A DNA stretch of 64,000 bases from RHKX01 sp963826475 (GCA_963826475.1 CAWGXC010000003.1:124001-188000); one strand, 5' to 3'; shown: positions 23,852 to 33,466, numbered from the stretch's first letter. The notes: a model not told the origin generated them from the letters alone. Made by a program: numbers and translations.

Positions 23852-25375
23852 TCAGGGCGCGCCGTAGCCGCCGCCCCCGGGGGTTTCGATGGTGAGTACA
23901 TCACCGGGCTCGAGGTCCCCCTCGGCCTTTGCCGGCAGCTGCTCGCCGTTGAGCAGGTTGCGCCCGGGCTCGCCATCGCCGCCGCCGGCTCTGCCTCGAG
24001 GGCCGCGATCCCGCCGCTCGGTGATCAGCGTGAAGCGCATTGGGGCGAGCGCCTCGATCGCGCGCACGATGCCGTCCCCTCCACGGTGGGCTCCCGCGCC
24101 GCCGCTGTCCCGGCGCACCGCAAGTCGGCGGACGCGCACCGGCAGCTCCCCCTCGAGCGCCTCGACCGGCGTGTTGAGGGTGTTCGACATCGCAACGTGG
24201 ACGGCGCTCGGGCCCGGCGCCCCCGCGCAGGCGCCCTGGCCGCCGCCGAGCGTCTCGTAGTAGGTGAAGGCGGCGTCGCCCTCGCCGCCGGAGAGCGTCA
24301 GGTTGTTCATCGTCCCCTGCCCCTGCGCGGGTCCGTCGGCCGGTTCGGCCAGCGCCGCGAGGACGAGGTCGGCGATCCGGCTCGAGGTCTCGACGTTCCC
24401 CGCAGCTACGGCGGCCCCGGCATCGGCGTTGAGTACGGACCCGGCCGGCGCTCGGATCGCGATCGGCCGGTAGGCGCCTGCCGAGGGCGGGGCATCCGGA
24501 TCGGTCAGGACCCTGACCGCGTAGCGGACAGCGGCCCGCGTGACCGCAAGGGGGCAGTTCAGGTTGCCCTCGACCTGCGAAGCGGAACCGGCGAAGTCGA
24601 CGTCGATCGAATCGCCCTCGACGCGGACTACGACACGCAGACGGATCGGCGCGCCGTCAGGGGCCTGGAGGGAGTCCTCGGCCGGATAGCTACCGTCGGG
24701 AAGCTCGGCGATGGCGCCTCGGGTTCGTCGCTCGGCGTAGTCGAGGACGGCCGCCATCCCAGCGCACACGAGATCGCGGCCGTGGCGCGAGATCAGCTCC
24801 TCGAGTCGCGTCGCGCCGAGCTGGTTCGCGGCCCGCTGAGCCCGCAGGTCGGCGAGTCGCTGGGCGGGGTTGCGCATCTGCGCGGCGAGCTCGCGGAGGT
24901 CTCCGTCGCCGACCCGCCGCGGCGAGATCACGATGCCTTCGTCCTCGAGCCGCCGCGAGTCCGCCGGCATCCCACCGGGGGTCGGCCCGCCGACGTCGGC
25001 GTGATGGGCGCGACTCGCCGCCCAGGCCACCTGCTTCCCCTCGTGGAACAGCGGCGAGATCAGGGTGATGTCGGGAAGATGCGTCCCACCCCGGAACGGG
25101 TCGTTGAGGATCCAGAGGTCCCCCGGGCTCTGATCGAAGCCCGAGACCGCGGCAACGGCATCGGGCATGGATCCGAGGTGGACGGGGATGTGCTCGGCCT
25201 GCATGACCAGCTCGCCGTCGACGTCGAAGAGCGCCGTCGAGCAGTCCCGGCGCTCCTTGATGTTCGGTGAGTGGGCTGCGCGTACGAGGATCGCGCCCAT
25301 CTCGTCACAGATCGCTCGCAACCCGCCGCTGAGCACCTGCAGGGTGATCGGGTCCACCGAGGGCTCGCCGCTCAT
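23852..25375 (-). CDS. hyuB: hydantoinase/oxoprolinase B subunit
   Basis: A 507-residue HyuB-family subunit of an ATP-dependent hydantoinase, 5-oxoprolinase or related carboxylase. SVDPITLQVLSGGLRAICDE is the standard N-terminus. AAHSPNIKERRDCSTALFD and LNDPFRGGTHLPDITLISP are family signatures in the metal-site region. The C-terminal RRDSGGAGAHRGGDGIVRAI and TIETPGGGGYGAP are also typical. It pairs with HyuA encoded upstream with a 4-base overlap. The true substrate (hydantoin, 5-oxoproline, or a ketone in a carboxylase) is not visible from sequence. Confidence 0.93.
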   Translation of the reverse strand: MSGEPSVDPITLQVLSGGLRAICDEMGAILVRAAHSPNIKERRDCSTALFDVDGELVMQAEHIPVHLGSMPDAVAAVSGFDQSPGDLWILNDPFRGGTHLPDITLISPLFHEGKQVAWAASRAHHADVGGPTPGGMPADSRRLEDEGIVISPRRVGDGDLRELAAQMRNPAQRLADLRAQRAANQLGATRLEELISRHGRDLVCAGMAAVLDYAERRTRGAIAELPDGSYPAEDSLQAPDGAPIRLRVVVRVEGDSIDVDFAGSASQVEGNLNCPLAVTRAAVRYAVRVLTDPDAPPSAGAYRPIAIRAPAGSVLNADAGAAVAAGNVETSSRIADLVLAALAEPADGPAQGQGTMNNLTLSGGEGDAAFTYYETLGGGQGACAGAPGPSAVHVAMSNTLNTPVEALEGELPVRVRRLAVRRDSGGAGAHRGGDGIVRAIEALAPMRFTLITERRDRGPRGRAGGGDGEPGRNLLNGEQLPAKAEGDLEPGDVLTIETPGGGGYGAP

Positions 25376-27360
25376 CGACCCTCACCGGCATTGCGCTCGG
25401 CGACGATCGTGCCGCGCTCATCGACGTTCGCAGTCCAGCCCGCGGGCACGACGAAGGTCGTCTCCGGGAGCTCGAACACGCACGGGCCGCGGGATCGCAG
25501 TCCGGCGCACGGTTCCCCCCGCATCACCTCGGCGTTCACCCACCCCGAGGCGGTTCTCATCCGCCGCCGGCTCCGGCGCGGCTCCTCGCTGCCGGCGAGG
25601 GGAAGGTCGACTTCGGCGAGCGGGGTTCGTGAGGCCAGCCGGATGTTGACGAGGTCCACGATGCCCGCCTCCTCACGGTAGCCGTAACGGCGCTCGTGCT
25701 GGGCGGCGAAAGCCTCGATCAGCTCATCCGGATCCGGCTCTGTCGGCCCTTCGATCGCCAGCTCGAAAGCCTGACCGCGATAGCGAAGATCGAAGGTGGC
25801 CTCGAGCTCGTCGCCGGCGGCGGCGTGCAGCGCGTCAGCCAGCGCCGCCACCTCGGCGGCGATCCGCTCGCCGCTCAGATCGTCCCCGCTCAGCATCACC
25901 GTGCGCGCGGTGTCGCGCCGGCGCCCAGACGCAATCAGGCCGAGTGCCGAGAGCACACCCCCGGAGCGGGGGCAGAGCACGCGGCCGATGTCGAGCTCCT
26001 CCGCGATCGCGACGGCGTGCAGCGGACCGGCGCCACCGAATGCCAGCAGGGCGAACCGGCGCGGGTCGATCCCCCGTTCGACGGTGATGACGCGCAACGC
26101 CCTGACCATCTCCTGGTTCGCGACCTCGATGATCCCGCGGGCCGTCTCGATCGATTCGAGCTCGAGCTCGAGGGCCAGCGCTCCGAGCGCGCGCTCAGCT
26201 GACTCGTAATCGAGCTCGACGCCTCCGGCGAGCCCGCCGTCGGTTCCGAGGTGGCCGAGCACGAGGTTCGCATCGGTCACGGTCGGCCGCTCGCCGCCCT
26301 TGCCGTAACAGGCCGGCCCCGGCTCGGCCCCGGCCGACTCCGGCCCGACCCGAAGCGCACCACCGGCGTCCCGCCAGGCGATCGAGCCGCCGCCGGCCCC
26401 CACCGTGTGGACGTCGAGCATCGGCAGTTGGATCGGCCGGCCGGCGAATTCCCGCGAATCGGTCCGGCGCACCTTCCCTCCTTCGATCAGGCATACGTCG
26501 CAGGAGGTCCCGCCCATGTCGAAGCCGAGCGCGTCCCCGTCGCCGCTGATGGTCGCGATCAGCCCGGCTCCGACGGCTCCCCCCGCGGGCCCGCTGAGGA
26601 CGCTCCACGCTCCGCCGCTGGCAGCATCGCCCGCCTCCGCGACGCCGCCGGACGACTGCATGACGACCGGGCGGGGAACGCCGAGATCCGCGCAGCGCTC
26701 ACGGAGCCGGCGCAGGTAGACGCCGAGGAGCGGGGAGAGGTAGGCGTCCAGAACGGTTGTCGCGCAGCGCTCGTATTCGCGGAACTGGGGCAGGACCTCG
26801 CTGGAGGTCGAGACGTGGAGATCGGGCATCGCCTCCCGCACCGCCTCCGCGAGGGCCCGCTCGTGTGAGGCGTCGAGAAACGAGAAGAGCAGACAGATCG
26901 CGACCGACTCCGGCTCGAGCCGGCCGAGCTCTGCGACGACCCGGGCGATCTCGTCCCGATCGAGGGCGAGCACGGTGCCGGCCGGGCCGATGCGCTCTTT
27001 GACGCCGACCCGAAGGTCGGATGGTGATAGGGGGGACGGTCGGTCCTCGCACGGCCGGTAGAGGCTGGGCCGGTCCTGGCGGGCGATCTCGAGCAGGTCC
27101 GTGAAGCCGTCGGTTGCGACGAGTGCCGTGCGGGCGCCGGTTTGTTCGAGCAGCGCATTCGTGCCGACGGTCATGCCGTGGGCGAAGTGCTCGATGTCGC
27201 CTGCCGCGGCCCCCGAGGTGGCGAGGACCGCCTCGATCACGGCGGCCACGCCGAGCGATTGATCCTTCGGGGTCGTCGGCGACTTCGCAGCGTGGATCCG
27301 CTCGCCGTCGATGAGGACGGCGTCGGTGAAGGTTCCCCCGACGTCGACGCCGAGCAGCAT
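25372..27360 (-). CDS. hyuA: hydantoinase/oxoprolinase A subunit
   Basis: A 662-residue ASKHA-fold ATPase subunit. LLGVDVGGTFTDAVLIDG is the phosphate-1 loop at the N-terminus. FAHGMTVGTNALLEQTGART, ALGFDMGGTSCDVCLIEGGK and DVHTVGAGGGSIAWRD are the further nucleotide and metal motifs of HyuA. The length is normal (about 650-700). It phosphorylates or activates the substrate for the HyuB subunit encoded next. The two genes form their own operon; no regulator is adjacent. Confidence 0.94.
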   Translation of the reverse strand: MLLGVDVGGTFTDAVLIDGERIHAAKSPTTPKDQSLGVAAVIEAVLATSGAAAGDIEHFAHGMTVGTNALLEQTGARTALVATDGFTDLLEIARQDRPSLYRPCEDRPSPLSPSDLRVGVKERIGPAGTVLALDRDEIARVVAELGRLEPESVAICLLFSFLDASHERALAEAVREAMPDLHVSTSSEVLPQFREYERCATTVLDAYLSPLLGVYLRRLRERCADLGVPRPVVMQSSGGVAEAGDAASGGAWSVLSGPAGGAVGAGLIATISGDGDALGFDMGGTSCDVCLIEGGKVRRTDSREFAGRPIQLPMLDVHTVGAGGGSIAWRDAGGALRVGPESAGAEPGPACYGKGGERPTVTDANLVLGHLGTDGGLAGGVELDYESAERALGALALELELESIETARGIIEVANQEMVRALRVITVERGIDPRRFALLAFGGAGPLHAVAIAEELDIGRVLCPRSGGVLSALGLIASGRRRDTARTVMLSGDDLSGERIAAEVAALADALHAAAGDELEATFDLRYRGQAFELAIEGPTEPDPDELIEAFAAQHERRYGYREEAGIVDLVNIRLASRTPLAEVDLPLAGSEEPRRSRRRMRTASGWVNAEVMRGEPCAGLRSRGPCVFELPETTFVVPAGWTANVDERGTIVAERNAGEGR

Positions 27361-27413
27361 CCGTCAATTACAGCGCCCCGACGCTCGGGCGCGGGTTCAG
27401 GTCCTCGGGCCGC

Positions 27414-27863
27414 TCAGGCGACGAGCGGAAGCTCGGCTTCCTCGGCAACCGGCAGATCGAGCTCGAGATCCTCCTCGAGGTGCTTGTGGGAGGGGCAGTA
27501 ATCGCGATTCGGAAGCGGCTCGCGCTGACACGGGGTGCCACGGCGCGTGTGCGCGCGACATTCACGCGAGCCCGGCAGGATCAACTCGTCAGCCGGCACG
27601 GACTCGAGGTAGCGAAGTGCGAGCTTCACGTTGCGATCGACGACGCGGTAAACGAACAACTGCTCGCTGATCGGGAAGTGACCGCGAAGATCGGTGAACA
27701 ACGACTTCGTCGGCTTCGCGAAGTACCGGCGGTCGCTGACGAGCCGGTTCATCGTCGACTCGCATGCATCCAGGACGCGCTGCTTGCTCGCGCATCCCTG
27801 CCCGCTCACGTCAACGATCTTCGGTGCCAGTTCGCGATAGATCGAACGGCTGAACTGATACAT
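27414..27863 (-). CDS. hypothetical protein with C-terminal Cys3His zinc-type motif
   Basis: About 149 residues from an ATG at 27863 (MYQFSRSIYRELAPKIVD); the longer frame adds a low-quality lead. The body looks helical. Near the C-terminus CRAHTRRGTPCQREPLPNRD and then YCPSHKH give C-x9-C-x9-C-x2-H spacing, like the small zinc knuckles with a GxPC core found in many phage and bacterial proteins. The tail after it is very acidic. There is no signal peptide or enzyme motif. It stands between hyuA and nadB on the same strand without tight spacing, so cotranscription is uncertain. Function unknown. Confidence 0.65.
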   Translation of the reverse strand: MYQFSRSIYRELAPKIVDVSGQGCASKQRVLDACESTMNRLVSDRRYFAKPTKSLFTDLRGHFPISEQLFVYRVVDRNVKLALRYLESVPADELILPGSRECRAHTRRGTPCQREPLPNRDYCPSHKHLEEDLELDLPVAEEAELPLVA

Positions 27864-27989
27864 CCTTGCCCTGAACCTCCCGCTGTGGGTGGGCGTCTCT
27901 CCCTGCAGGCCAAGCATGACGGGGACTTTGTGAAGTCCGTTGCTTGCCGCGTTAAGTTCGGATTAAGCGGCCGAGCACCCCGGATGCGA

Positions 27990-29480
27990 TCAGGACCAGC
28001 GCTCGGCGGTGATCGCGCCGTCTGCGGCGACGGTCATGTGGCGTCCGTCAAAGCTCGAATCGATCCGGGGGAAGTCGGAGCGGCGATGCACTCCACGAGA
28101 CTCGGTGCGGGCGATGGCGGAGGCCGCGATCAGCCGGGCGAGGGGATAGGGATCGTCGTTCAGGAGCTCGAGTGACTCGCGGGTCCGGAGGGGGCCGGCG
28201 AGCTCCCAGACCGCTCGCCGCGTGTTCTCGTCCGGGCCTTCGAAGCGCCAGTCGTCGGGGCTTGGAGCTTCGATCGCCGCGGCTGGAGCGGCACCCAGCG
28301 CCGCCCGCGCGGCTCGGGTGCCGAAGACGAAGCACTCGCTCAGCGAGTTCGAGGCGAGCCGATTGGCCCCGTGGATGCCCGTGCACGCCGCCTCGCCGAC
28401 CGCAAGCAGGCCCGGCAGGCTGCTGTTCCCGTCGAGGTCGGTCCGCACTCCTCCGATCAGATAGTGCGCAGCGGGGGCCACCGGCACCGCGACGGGGTCG
28501 ATTCCGGCCCCGGCGAGAGTTGAGGCGATGGTCGGAAAACGCTCGAGCGGGACGTGACGCAGGTCGAGCGTCACGGCGGCGGTCCCGTCAGCCGCCATCC
28601 TGTCGAGGATCGCCGCCGTCACCTGATCCCTGGGGGCGAGCTCGTCGGTGAAGCGCTGGCCCTCCGAATCGAGCAGCAGCGCACCCTCGCCCCGGACCGC
28701 CTCGGTGATCAGCCAGCCGTCGAGACGGTCGCCCGTCATCGCCAAGGCGGTTGGGTGGAACTGGCAGAGATCGAGATCGGCGAGCTCCGCGCCCGCTGCA
28801 TGAGCGAGGACGCCTCCAGCGCCGATCGCGCCGCGGGGATTGGTCGTCCTCTGCCAGAGGGCCGCTCCCCCGCCGGTGGCGAGCACGGTCGCGGTGGCGC
28901 GCAGCGTTCCGCGATCGGTGACGACGCCGGCGCACCTCGTCCGGTCTGACCAGAGCGCCAGGGCCGAGGCCCCCTCCAGAACTTCGATCCGAGGGTCCTC
29001 AGCCGCGAGCTGTGCGAGGCGTCCGGTCAGCGCGCGCCCCGTCTCGGCGCCGCCGGCGTGGACTATCCGCCGCGCCGAGTGCCCACCCTCCAGCCCGAGA
29101 GCCAGCCTGCCGTCAGGGCCGCGGTCGAAGGTCACGCCTCGCCGGATCAGCGACTCGACCGCTTCGGGCGCCTCGGTGACCAGGGCGTCAACGGCCGCTG
29201 AATCGCAAAGGCCGCGGCCCGCGTTGAACGTGTCCTCGGCGTGGCGGGCGGGGGAGTCGTCGGGAGCCATCGCCGCCGCCAGCCCTCCCTGCGCTCTGAA
29301 GCTCGCGCTCTCGGCGAGCGGCTTGCGTGAGATCACGACTACCCGGCCGCCCGCGGCCGCCGCCTCGAGGGCGACATGGAGCCCGGCGGCGCCGCCGCCG
29401 ATCACGGCGACGTCGCAGGCGTGCGGGTCTGCGGGCGTGGTCGCGGACAAGGTCGGTGGGTACGGTACCCCGCAGCGCAT
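27990..29480 (-). CDS. nadB: L-aspartate oxidase
   Basis: A 496-residue FAD enzyme that oxidises L-aspartate to iminoaspartate, the first step of de novo NAD synthesis. DVAVIGGGAAGLHVALEAAA is the FAD Rossmann loop. FRAQGGLAAAM, GGHSARRIVHAGGAETG, LCQFHPTALAMTGDRL and GIHGANRLASNSLSECFVFG are the succinate dehydrogenase/aspartate oxidase signatures. The C-terminal helical domain is present, so the protein is complete. nadA and nadC are not in the window. ATG 29480 shares a CATG with the divergent deacetylase start; TTG 29450 (LSATTPADPH) would relieve that overlap. Confidence 0.93.
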   Translation of the reverse strand: MRCGVPYPPTLSATTPADPHACDVAVIGGGAAGLHVALEAAAAGGRVVVISRKPLAESASFRAQGGLAAAMAPDDSPARHAEDTFNAGRGLCDSAAVDALVTEAPEAVESLIRRGVTFDRGPDGRLALGLEGGHSARRIVHAGGAETGRALTGRLAQLAAEDPRIEVLEGASALALWSDRTRCAGVVTDRGTLRATATVLATGGGAALWQRTTNPRGAIGAGGVLAHAAGAELADLDLCQFHPTALAMTGDRLDGWLITEAVRGEGALLLDSEGQRFTDELAPRDQVTAAILDRMAADGTAAVTLDLRHVPLERFPTIASTLAGAGIDPVAVPVAPAAHYLIGGVRTDLDGNSSLPGLLAVGEAACTGIHGANRLASNSLSECFVFGTRAARAALGAAPAAAIEAPSPDDWRFEGPDENTRRAVWELAGPLRTRESLELLNDDPYPLARLIAASAIARTESRGVHRRSDFPRIDSSFDGRHMTVAADGAITAERWS

Positions 29481-30492
29481 GGGGCTCTACTTCCGCCATC
29501 GATCTTCGCTCGCCCACGACACGGGAGGGCATCCGGAGAACGCAGGGAGGATCAGGGCCATCGAGCATGTCCTCGGGGAGGCCGGCTGGCCGTGCCTCGA
29601 GCGGATCGAGCCCCCACCGGCATCTCGCGAGTGGCTCGAGCGCGTCCACACGCCGGAGCACGTGGGCATGGTCGAGCGCGCCTGTGCAGACGGTGGCGGC
29701 GCCATCGATGCGGACACGGTCGTCGTCGAGGCCTCATGGGAGGCCGCACTGCACGGCGCCGGCGCCGGCGCCGAGGCCTCCGAACGGCTGCTGGCCGGTG
29801 AGGACCGCTTCGCGTTCTGCGGTCTGCGTCCTCCGGGCCACCACGCGGAGTCGAATCGGGCGATGGGCTTCTGCCTGTTCAACAACGCGGCGGTGGCAGC
29901 GATGCACGCGATCGAAGCGGCCGGGGCCGAGCGGGTCCTGATCCTCGACTGGGACGTCCATCACGGCAACGGCACCGAGGAGATCTTCTACGACAGCGAC
30001 CAAGTGCTGTTCGCGAGCATCCACCAGAGCCCCCTCTATCCCGGTACCGGCTACCCGACGGAGGTCGGAAGGGGTGACGGCGAGGGCTACACCGTGAACC
30101 TCCCCGTCCCTCCCGGTTCGGGCGGGGAGAGGTTCCTGGCGCTCGTGCAGCATGTGATCGCTCCGATCGGGCGCGACTTCGCGCCGGATCTGATCATCGT
30201 CTCGGCCGGATACGACGCGCACCTCGGCGACCCGCTCGCGGAGTGCGAGGTCACGACGGAGGATTACGGCCAGCTCGCGGCGAGCGTCCGTGACCTCGGG
30301 GATGACCTGGAGAGCCCGGTCCTCGTCTGCCTCGAGGGTGGATACCAACCGGACGCGCTCGCCGCCTCCGTGCTGGCGACGGTCGAGGCGCTGGCTGACG
30401 ATCGGCCGGCGAAGCGCGTTGGGCGCGCGGGTGCGGAGCGGGCGCGCGAGCGGTTCGCGGAAGGACGCTGGCGGGAGGCGCTCAGTCGCTGA
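29479..30492 (+). CDS. histone deacetylase-family protein (class II-like)
   Basis: A 337-residue zinc deacetylase. FCGLRPPGHHAESNRAMGFC holds the His-His pair, ILDWDVHHGNGTEEIFY the zinc-ligand Asp/His, and SAGYDAHLGDPL a second ligand Asp, all as in bacterial HDAC-like amidohydrolases, acetylpolyamine amidohydrolases and class II HDACs. In bacteria the substrate is usually an acetylated small molecule or lysine side chain. It is zinc- rather than NAD-dependent, so no direct link to the neighbouring nadB follows. The start codon overlaps the divergent nadB start and the last 11 bases overlap the convergent coiled-coil gene. Confidence 0.92.
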   Translation: MGLYFRHRSSLAHDTGGHPENAGRIRAIEHVLGEAGWPCLERIEPPPASREWLERVHTPEHVGMVERACADGGGAIDADTVVVEASWEAALHGAGAGAEASERLLAGEDRFAFCGLRPPGHHAESNRAMGFCLFNNAAVAAMHAIEAAGAERVLILDWDVHHGNGTEEIFYDSDQVLFASIHQSPLYPGTGYPTEVGRGDGEGYTVNLPVPPGSGGERFLALVQHVIAPIGRDFAPDLIIVSAGYDAHLGDPLAECEVTTEDYGQLAASVRDLGDDLESPVLVCLEGGYQPDALAASVLATVEALADDRPAKRVGRAGAERARERFAEGRWREALSR

Positions 30493-33310
30493 GGCGGCCC
30501 TCGAGGCCGTCCAGGAACGATCGCGGGAAGCCGGGAACGGACTCGAGCTCGTCGATCGTCCTCAGGCCGCGCTCGTCGCGGTAGCGGATCAGGCGCCGCG
30601 CCTGGGTCACCGATAGACCTGCTCCACGCAGTTCCTCGAAGCTGGCGGAGCTGAGCTTCACCGGCTCACCTTCGGCTCGGTCCTCATCCGCCTCTTCGTC
30701 GCCGCCGGCCTCGTCGTTGCCCTCCTCGAACTCGACCTCATCGTCGAGCTCGTCCTCGTCCTCCTCGACGACCCAATCCGCCTCCTCCTCTTCTGAGCCC
30801 TGCTCATCGGCGGTGTCATCGTCGGCGTCGCGATCGAAGATCCTCCTGATCCGGGACTTGCTGCGGGCGCCGGCGGCTCGCTCGCTCGCGGCCTCTGCCT
30901 CGGCGGTCGCTTCGGCGATCCGGTTGGCCGCCTCGTCGAAGCGCTCGGCTTGCTTGACCTCGAGTCCCTCAGCGGCGGCGACCTCTGCGCGCTCGGCACG
31001 CTCCTCCGCATCGGAGACCCGCAGCTCGGCCTCCTCGAGTTCGGTTTGCGCCCGGCTGAGGTCGGCTTGGAGCTCGCGACGCTCCCTCTCCCATGAGCTC
31101 GCCGAGGTCGCAAGCCGCTCCGCCGATGCCTCGACGACCTCCGACCGCGCGGCCGCCACGGCTTCGCGCACGGCCGCCTCCCTCTTCGCCCGCTCCTCCT
31201 CGAGCTCCCTGCCGAGTCGCTGCTCGGTCGCTGCGACGGCCTGGTCCCTGGCGGCGGCCTCGGCTTCGGCCACTCGCTGGCGGCTCGCCCGCTCGCCCTC
31301 CTTGCGCAGCGCCTTCGCCTGTCCGCGGAGCCAGTCCGCTGCTGCGAGCCGCGCCCGGCTTGCGACCGCCGCCGCCTCCGCCTCGGCGGCTGCGGCACGT
31401 GCGTCCGCCGCCTTGACCCGCTCCTCAGCGGCAGCAAGCTCCATCCGGCTCTCCTCGGCGGCTGAGGCCTGAAGCTCCGCGAGCTCGGCGCGAAGCGACG
31501 TCACCTCCGCCTCGGCGGCCTCGGTCGCGACCCTGATGCGATCCTCGGCCTCGCTCTCGGCGAGCCGCGCCGCCTCGGTCTTCTGCTCGAGCTCGAGCTG
31601 CCGCTGCTCGATCTCGGCCTCGGCGGCAGCGGCGGCCGCCACCCGGGCGCGCTCGGCCTCGGCCTCGAGCTCCGCGACCGCCTCGTCGCGCAGTCGCGTC
31701 GCCTCCTCGGCGAGTCGCTCCTCCGCGGCCGTCACCCGCGCCGCCGCCCCAAGTGCCATTTCCTCGATCTCCCCGAGCCGGCGGTTGGAGTCCTCGATCA
31801 GCTTCACCTTCAGCTCGCGCTCCCGCTCGATCTCCCGCTCGCGGGAGCTGAGTCGCTCGGCGAATCGCTCTTCGGCAGCCTTGCGGGCCACGGCGACCTC
31901 CGCGCGGAGCCGCTCCTCGGCGTCGGCCTCGATCCGCGCGATCCGTTCGGCTGTTGCCGCTTCGACATCCGCACGGATGCGCTCTTCGAGCGCTCGCGAG
32001 CGCTCGTCCTCGGATGCTTCCAGCTCAGACTTCAGCTCGGACCTGGCGGCCTCCTTGGCGGCGGCGATCCGCTCCTCGGCCTCCTCGCCGGCGCGCGCCT
32101 CGGCCTCCGACACGGCGGCCGCGACCCGGCCTTCGGCTTCGTCGCGCGCGAGCTCGAGCTCGCGTTTGAGTCCTTCGGTCTCCGCGGCGATCAGTCCCTG
32201 CACGTCGTCGCTCGGCGCCGCTGAGGCTTGAGCAAGTGCCTGCTCGGCCGTCGCCGCCCTCGTCTCGGCCTCCTCGAGGTTGACGAGCGTCGCTCGCAGC
32301 GTCTCAGCCGCGGCATCTCGCTCGCGCCGAGCCTCGGTCACGCCGTCGATCTCCTCCTCCGTTACGTCGGCACCGTCCTTGCGCAGCTCCTCGCCGATCT
32401 TCTCCTCAGCCTCGCGCTGACGGTCGGCGGCCTCGGCCTGAAGCCGTTCCTCGGTCTCGCGACGGACCTCATCCTCGGTCTCCGCCCGGATGCGTTCGAC
32501 CTCCTCACGCACGCGCTGGCGCGCCTCGGCCTTGAGGGTCGTCAGCTGCTTACGGAGCCACTTCCTGGCCGCCTCGCGAGACCGGGCCTCGATTTCGTCG
32601 CGCTCGCGTGTGGCCCGCTCCGCCCGCTCCTCGGCCTGCAGCGCACGCGCCTCCGCCTCGCGCAGCCGGGCGTCGAGCTCGCCGACCTCCGAGGAGGCGT
32701 TCGTCTTGGCGCGCTCGAGGTCCTCCTCGAGCGCGAGGATCTCGTCCATCGCCCGGATCTCGGCGGCCTGGGCGGCCTGATCGGCGGCGACCTTGATCCG
32801 CTCGCCGGTCTCGCCCCGGGTGGGGGCAGGCGGCCGCGGGGCGGTTCCCGGCGGCGAATCAGGCCCCTCAGCATCGGGATCGGCGTGCTCCTCCTCGTCG
32901 GCGACGCCGTCCGCTTCGGCGCCCTCGAGCTCAGCCTCGTCGCCGGAGCCTCCCTCTTCGGCGGATGGCTCGTCCGCCGGCTCGTCGTCCTCGTCGACAT
33001 CGTCTTCGTCCTCGTCGGATTCGGGGAGCGCCCAGTCGCCGGTGTCGGAGCTCGGCTCGCCGGACTCCTCGCTCTCGTCTTCGTCCTCCTCGGTGGGAGG
33101 GTCGGGCAGCTCCCAGTCCTGTGTCACCGACGCGTCGACGTGCACGACGTTGCTCCGGTCGGGTATCGACTCCTGATCGAAGAACTCCTCGGCCTCGGCG
33201 TCGGCGTCGAACGCGAAGGCGGGGGACTCGCCCTCGGAGTCGGGCTCGCCGGGCTGTTCGCCCTCCCCCTTGTCCCTCCGGCGGCCGAAGAATCCTCTGC
33301 GTCGAGCCAT
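30482..33310 (-). CDS. 942-residue acidic coiled-coil protein with C-terminal helix-hairpin-helix
   Basis: The N-terminus is basic (MARRRGFFGRRRDKGEG). About 150 residues of Asp/Glu/Ser-rich low-complexity sequence follow. From roughly residue 175 to 830 the protein is Ala/Glu/Arg-rich with heptad spacing (for example LRDEAVAELEAEAERARV), a very long predicted coiled coil. A second acidic stretch (EEADWVVEEDEDELDDE) leads to a ComEA-like helix-hairpin-helix at the end: SFEELRGAGLSVTQARRLIR and VPGFPRSFLDGLEGRL. HhH modules usually contact DNA non-specifically. There is no signal peptide or membrane segment. A DNA- or nucleoid-tethered scaffold is possible, but no function is known to me. The HDAC gene overlaps its 3' end. 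Confidence 0.8.
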   Translation of the reverse strand: MARRRGFFGRRRDKGEGEQPGEPDSEGESPAFAFDADAEAEEFFDQESIPDRSNVVHVDASVTQDWELPDPPTEEDEDESEESGEPSSDTGDWALPESDEDEDDVDEDDEPADEPSAEEGGSGDEAELEGAEADGVADEEEHADPDAEGPDSPPGTAPRPPAPTRGETGERIKVAADQAAQAAEIRAMDEILALEEDLERAKTNASSEVGELDARLREAEARALQAEERAERATRERDEIEARSREAARKWLRKQLTTLKAEARQRVREEVERIRAETEDEVRRETEERLQAEAADRQREAEEKIGEELRKDGADVTEEEIDGVTEARRERDAAAETLRATLVNLEEAETRAATAEQALAQASAAPSDDVQGLIAAETEGLKRELELARDEAEGRVAAAVSEAEARAGEEAEERIAAAKEAARSELKSELEASEDERSRALEERIRADVEAATAERIARIEADAEERLRAEVAVARKAAEERFAERLSSREREIERERELKVKLIEDSNRRLGEIEEMALGAAARVTAAEERLAEEATRLRDEAVAELEAEAERARVAAAAAAEAEIEQRQLELEQKTEAARLAESEAEDRIRVATEAAEAEVTSLRAELAELQASAAEESRMELAAAEERVKAADARAAAAEAEAAAVASRARLAAADWLRGQAKALRKEGERASRQRVAEAEAAARDQAVAATEQRLGRELEEERAKREAAVREAVAAARSEVVEASAERLATSASSWERERRELQADLSRAQTELEEAELRVSDAEERAERAEVAAAEGLEVKQAERFDEAANRIAEATAEAEAASERAAGARSKSRIRRIFDRDADDDTADEQGSEEEEADWVVEEDEDELDDEVEFEEGNDEAGGDEEADEDRAEGEPVKLSSASFEELRGAGLSVTQARRLIRYRDERGLRTIDELESVPGFPRSFLDGLEGRLSD

Positions 33311-33466
33311 CTCGGGCGCAGGTTACGCGATGGGTGTGCGGCCGGGTGCGCGGCCGCGACCCGTTGCGCCTCGGCCTCCTGAAACGGCATCGAAATGCGC
33401 GCGCCCCGGCACATCGAGGCGTTGTTCGGTCGTGGAATGACCCCGACGATCGGCTCGAAAAGCGAT

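Noticed and set aside
29479..30492. Deacetylase as an NAD-dependent partner of nadB
   Set aside because: The active-site motifs are those of zinc HDACs, not sirtuins; adjacency alone does not link it to NAD metabolism.
30717..33176. Possible tandem DNA repeats in the coiled-coil gene
   Set aside because: Repetition is at the level of amino-acid class (Ala/Glu/Arg heptads); I see no exact DNA repeat unit.
31536..33382. Ser/Ala- and Leu/Gly-rich frames on the plus strand under the coiled-coil gene
   Set aside because: They are the complement of Glu/Arg/Ala codons in the coiled coil; no start context or domain.
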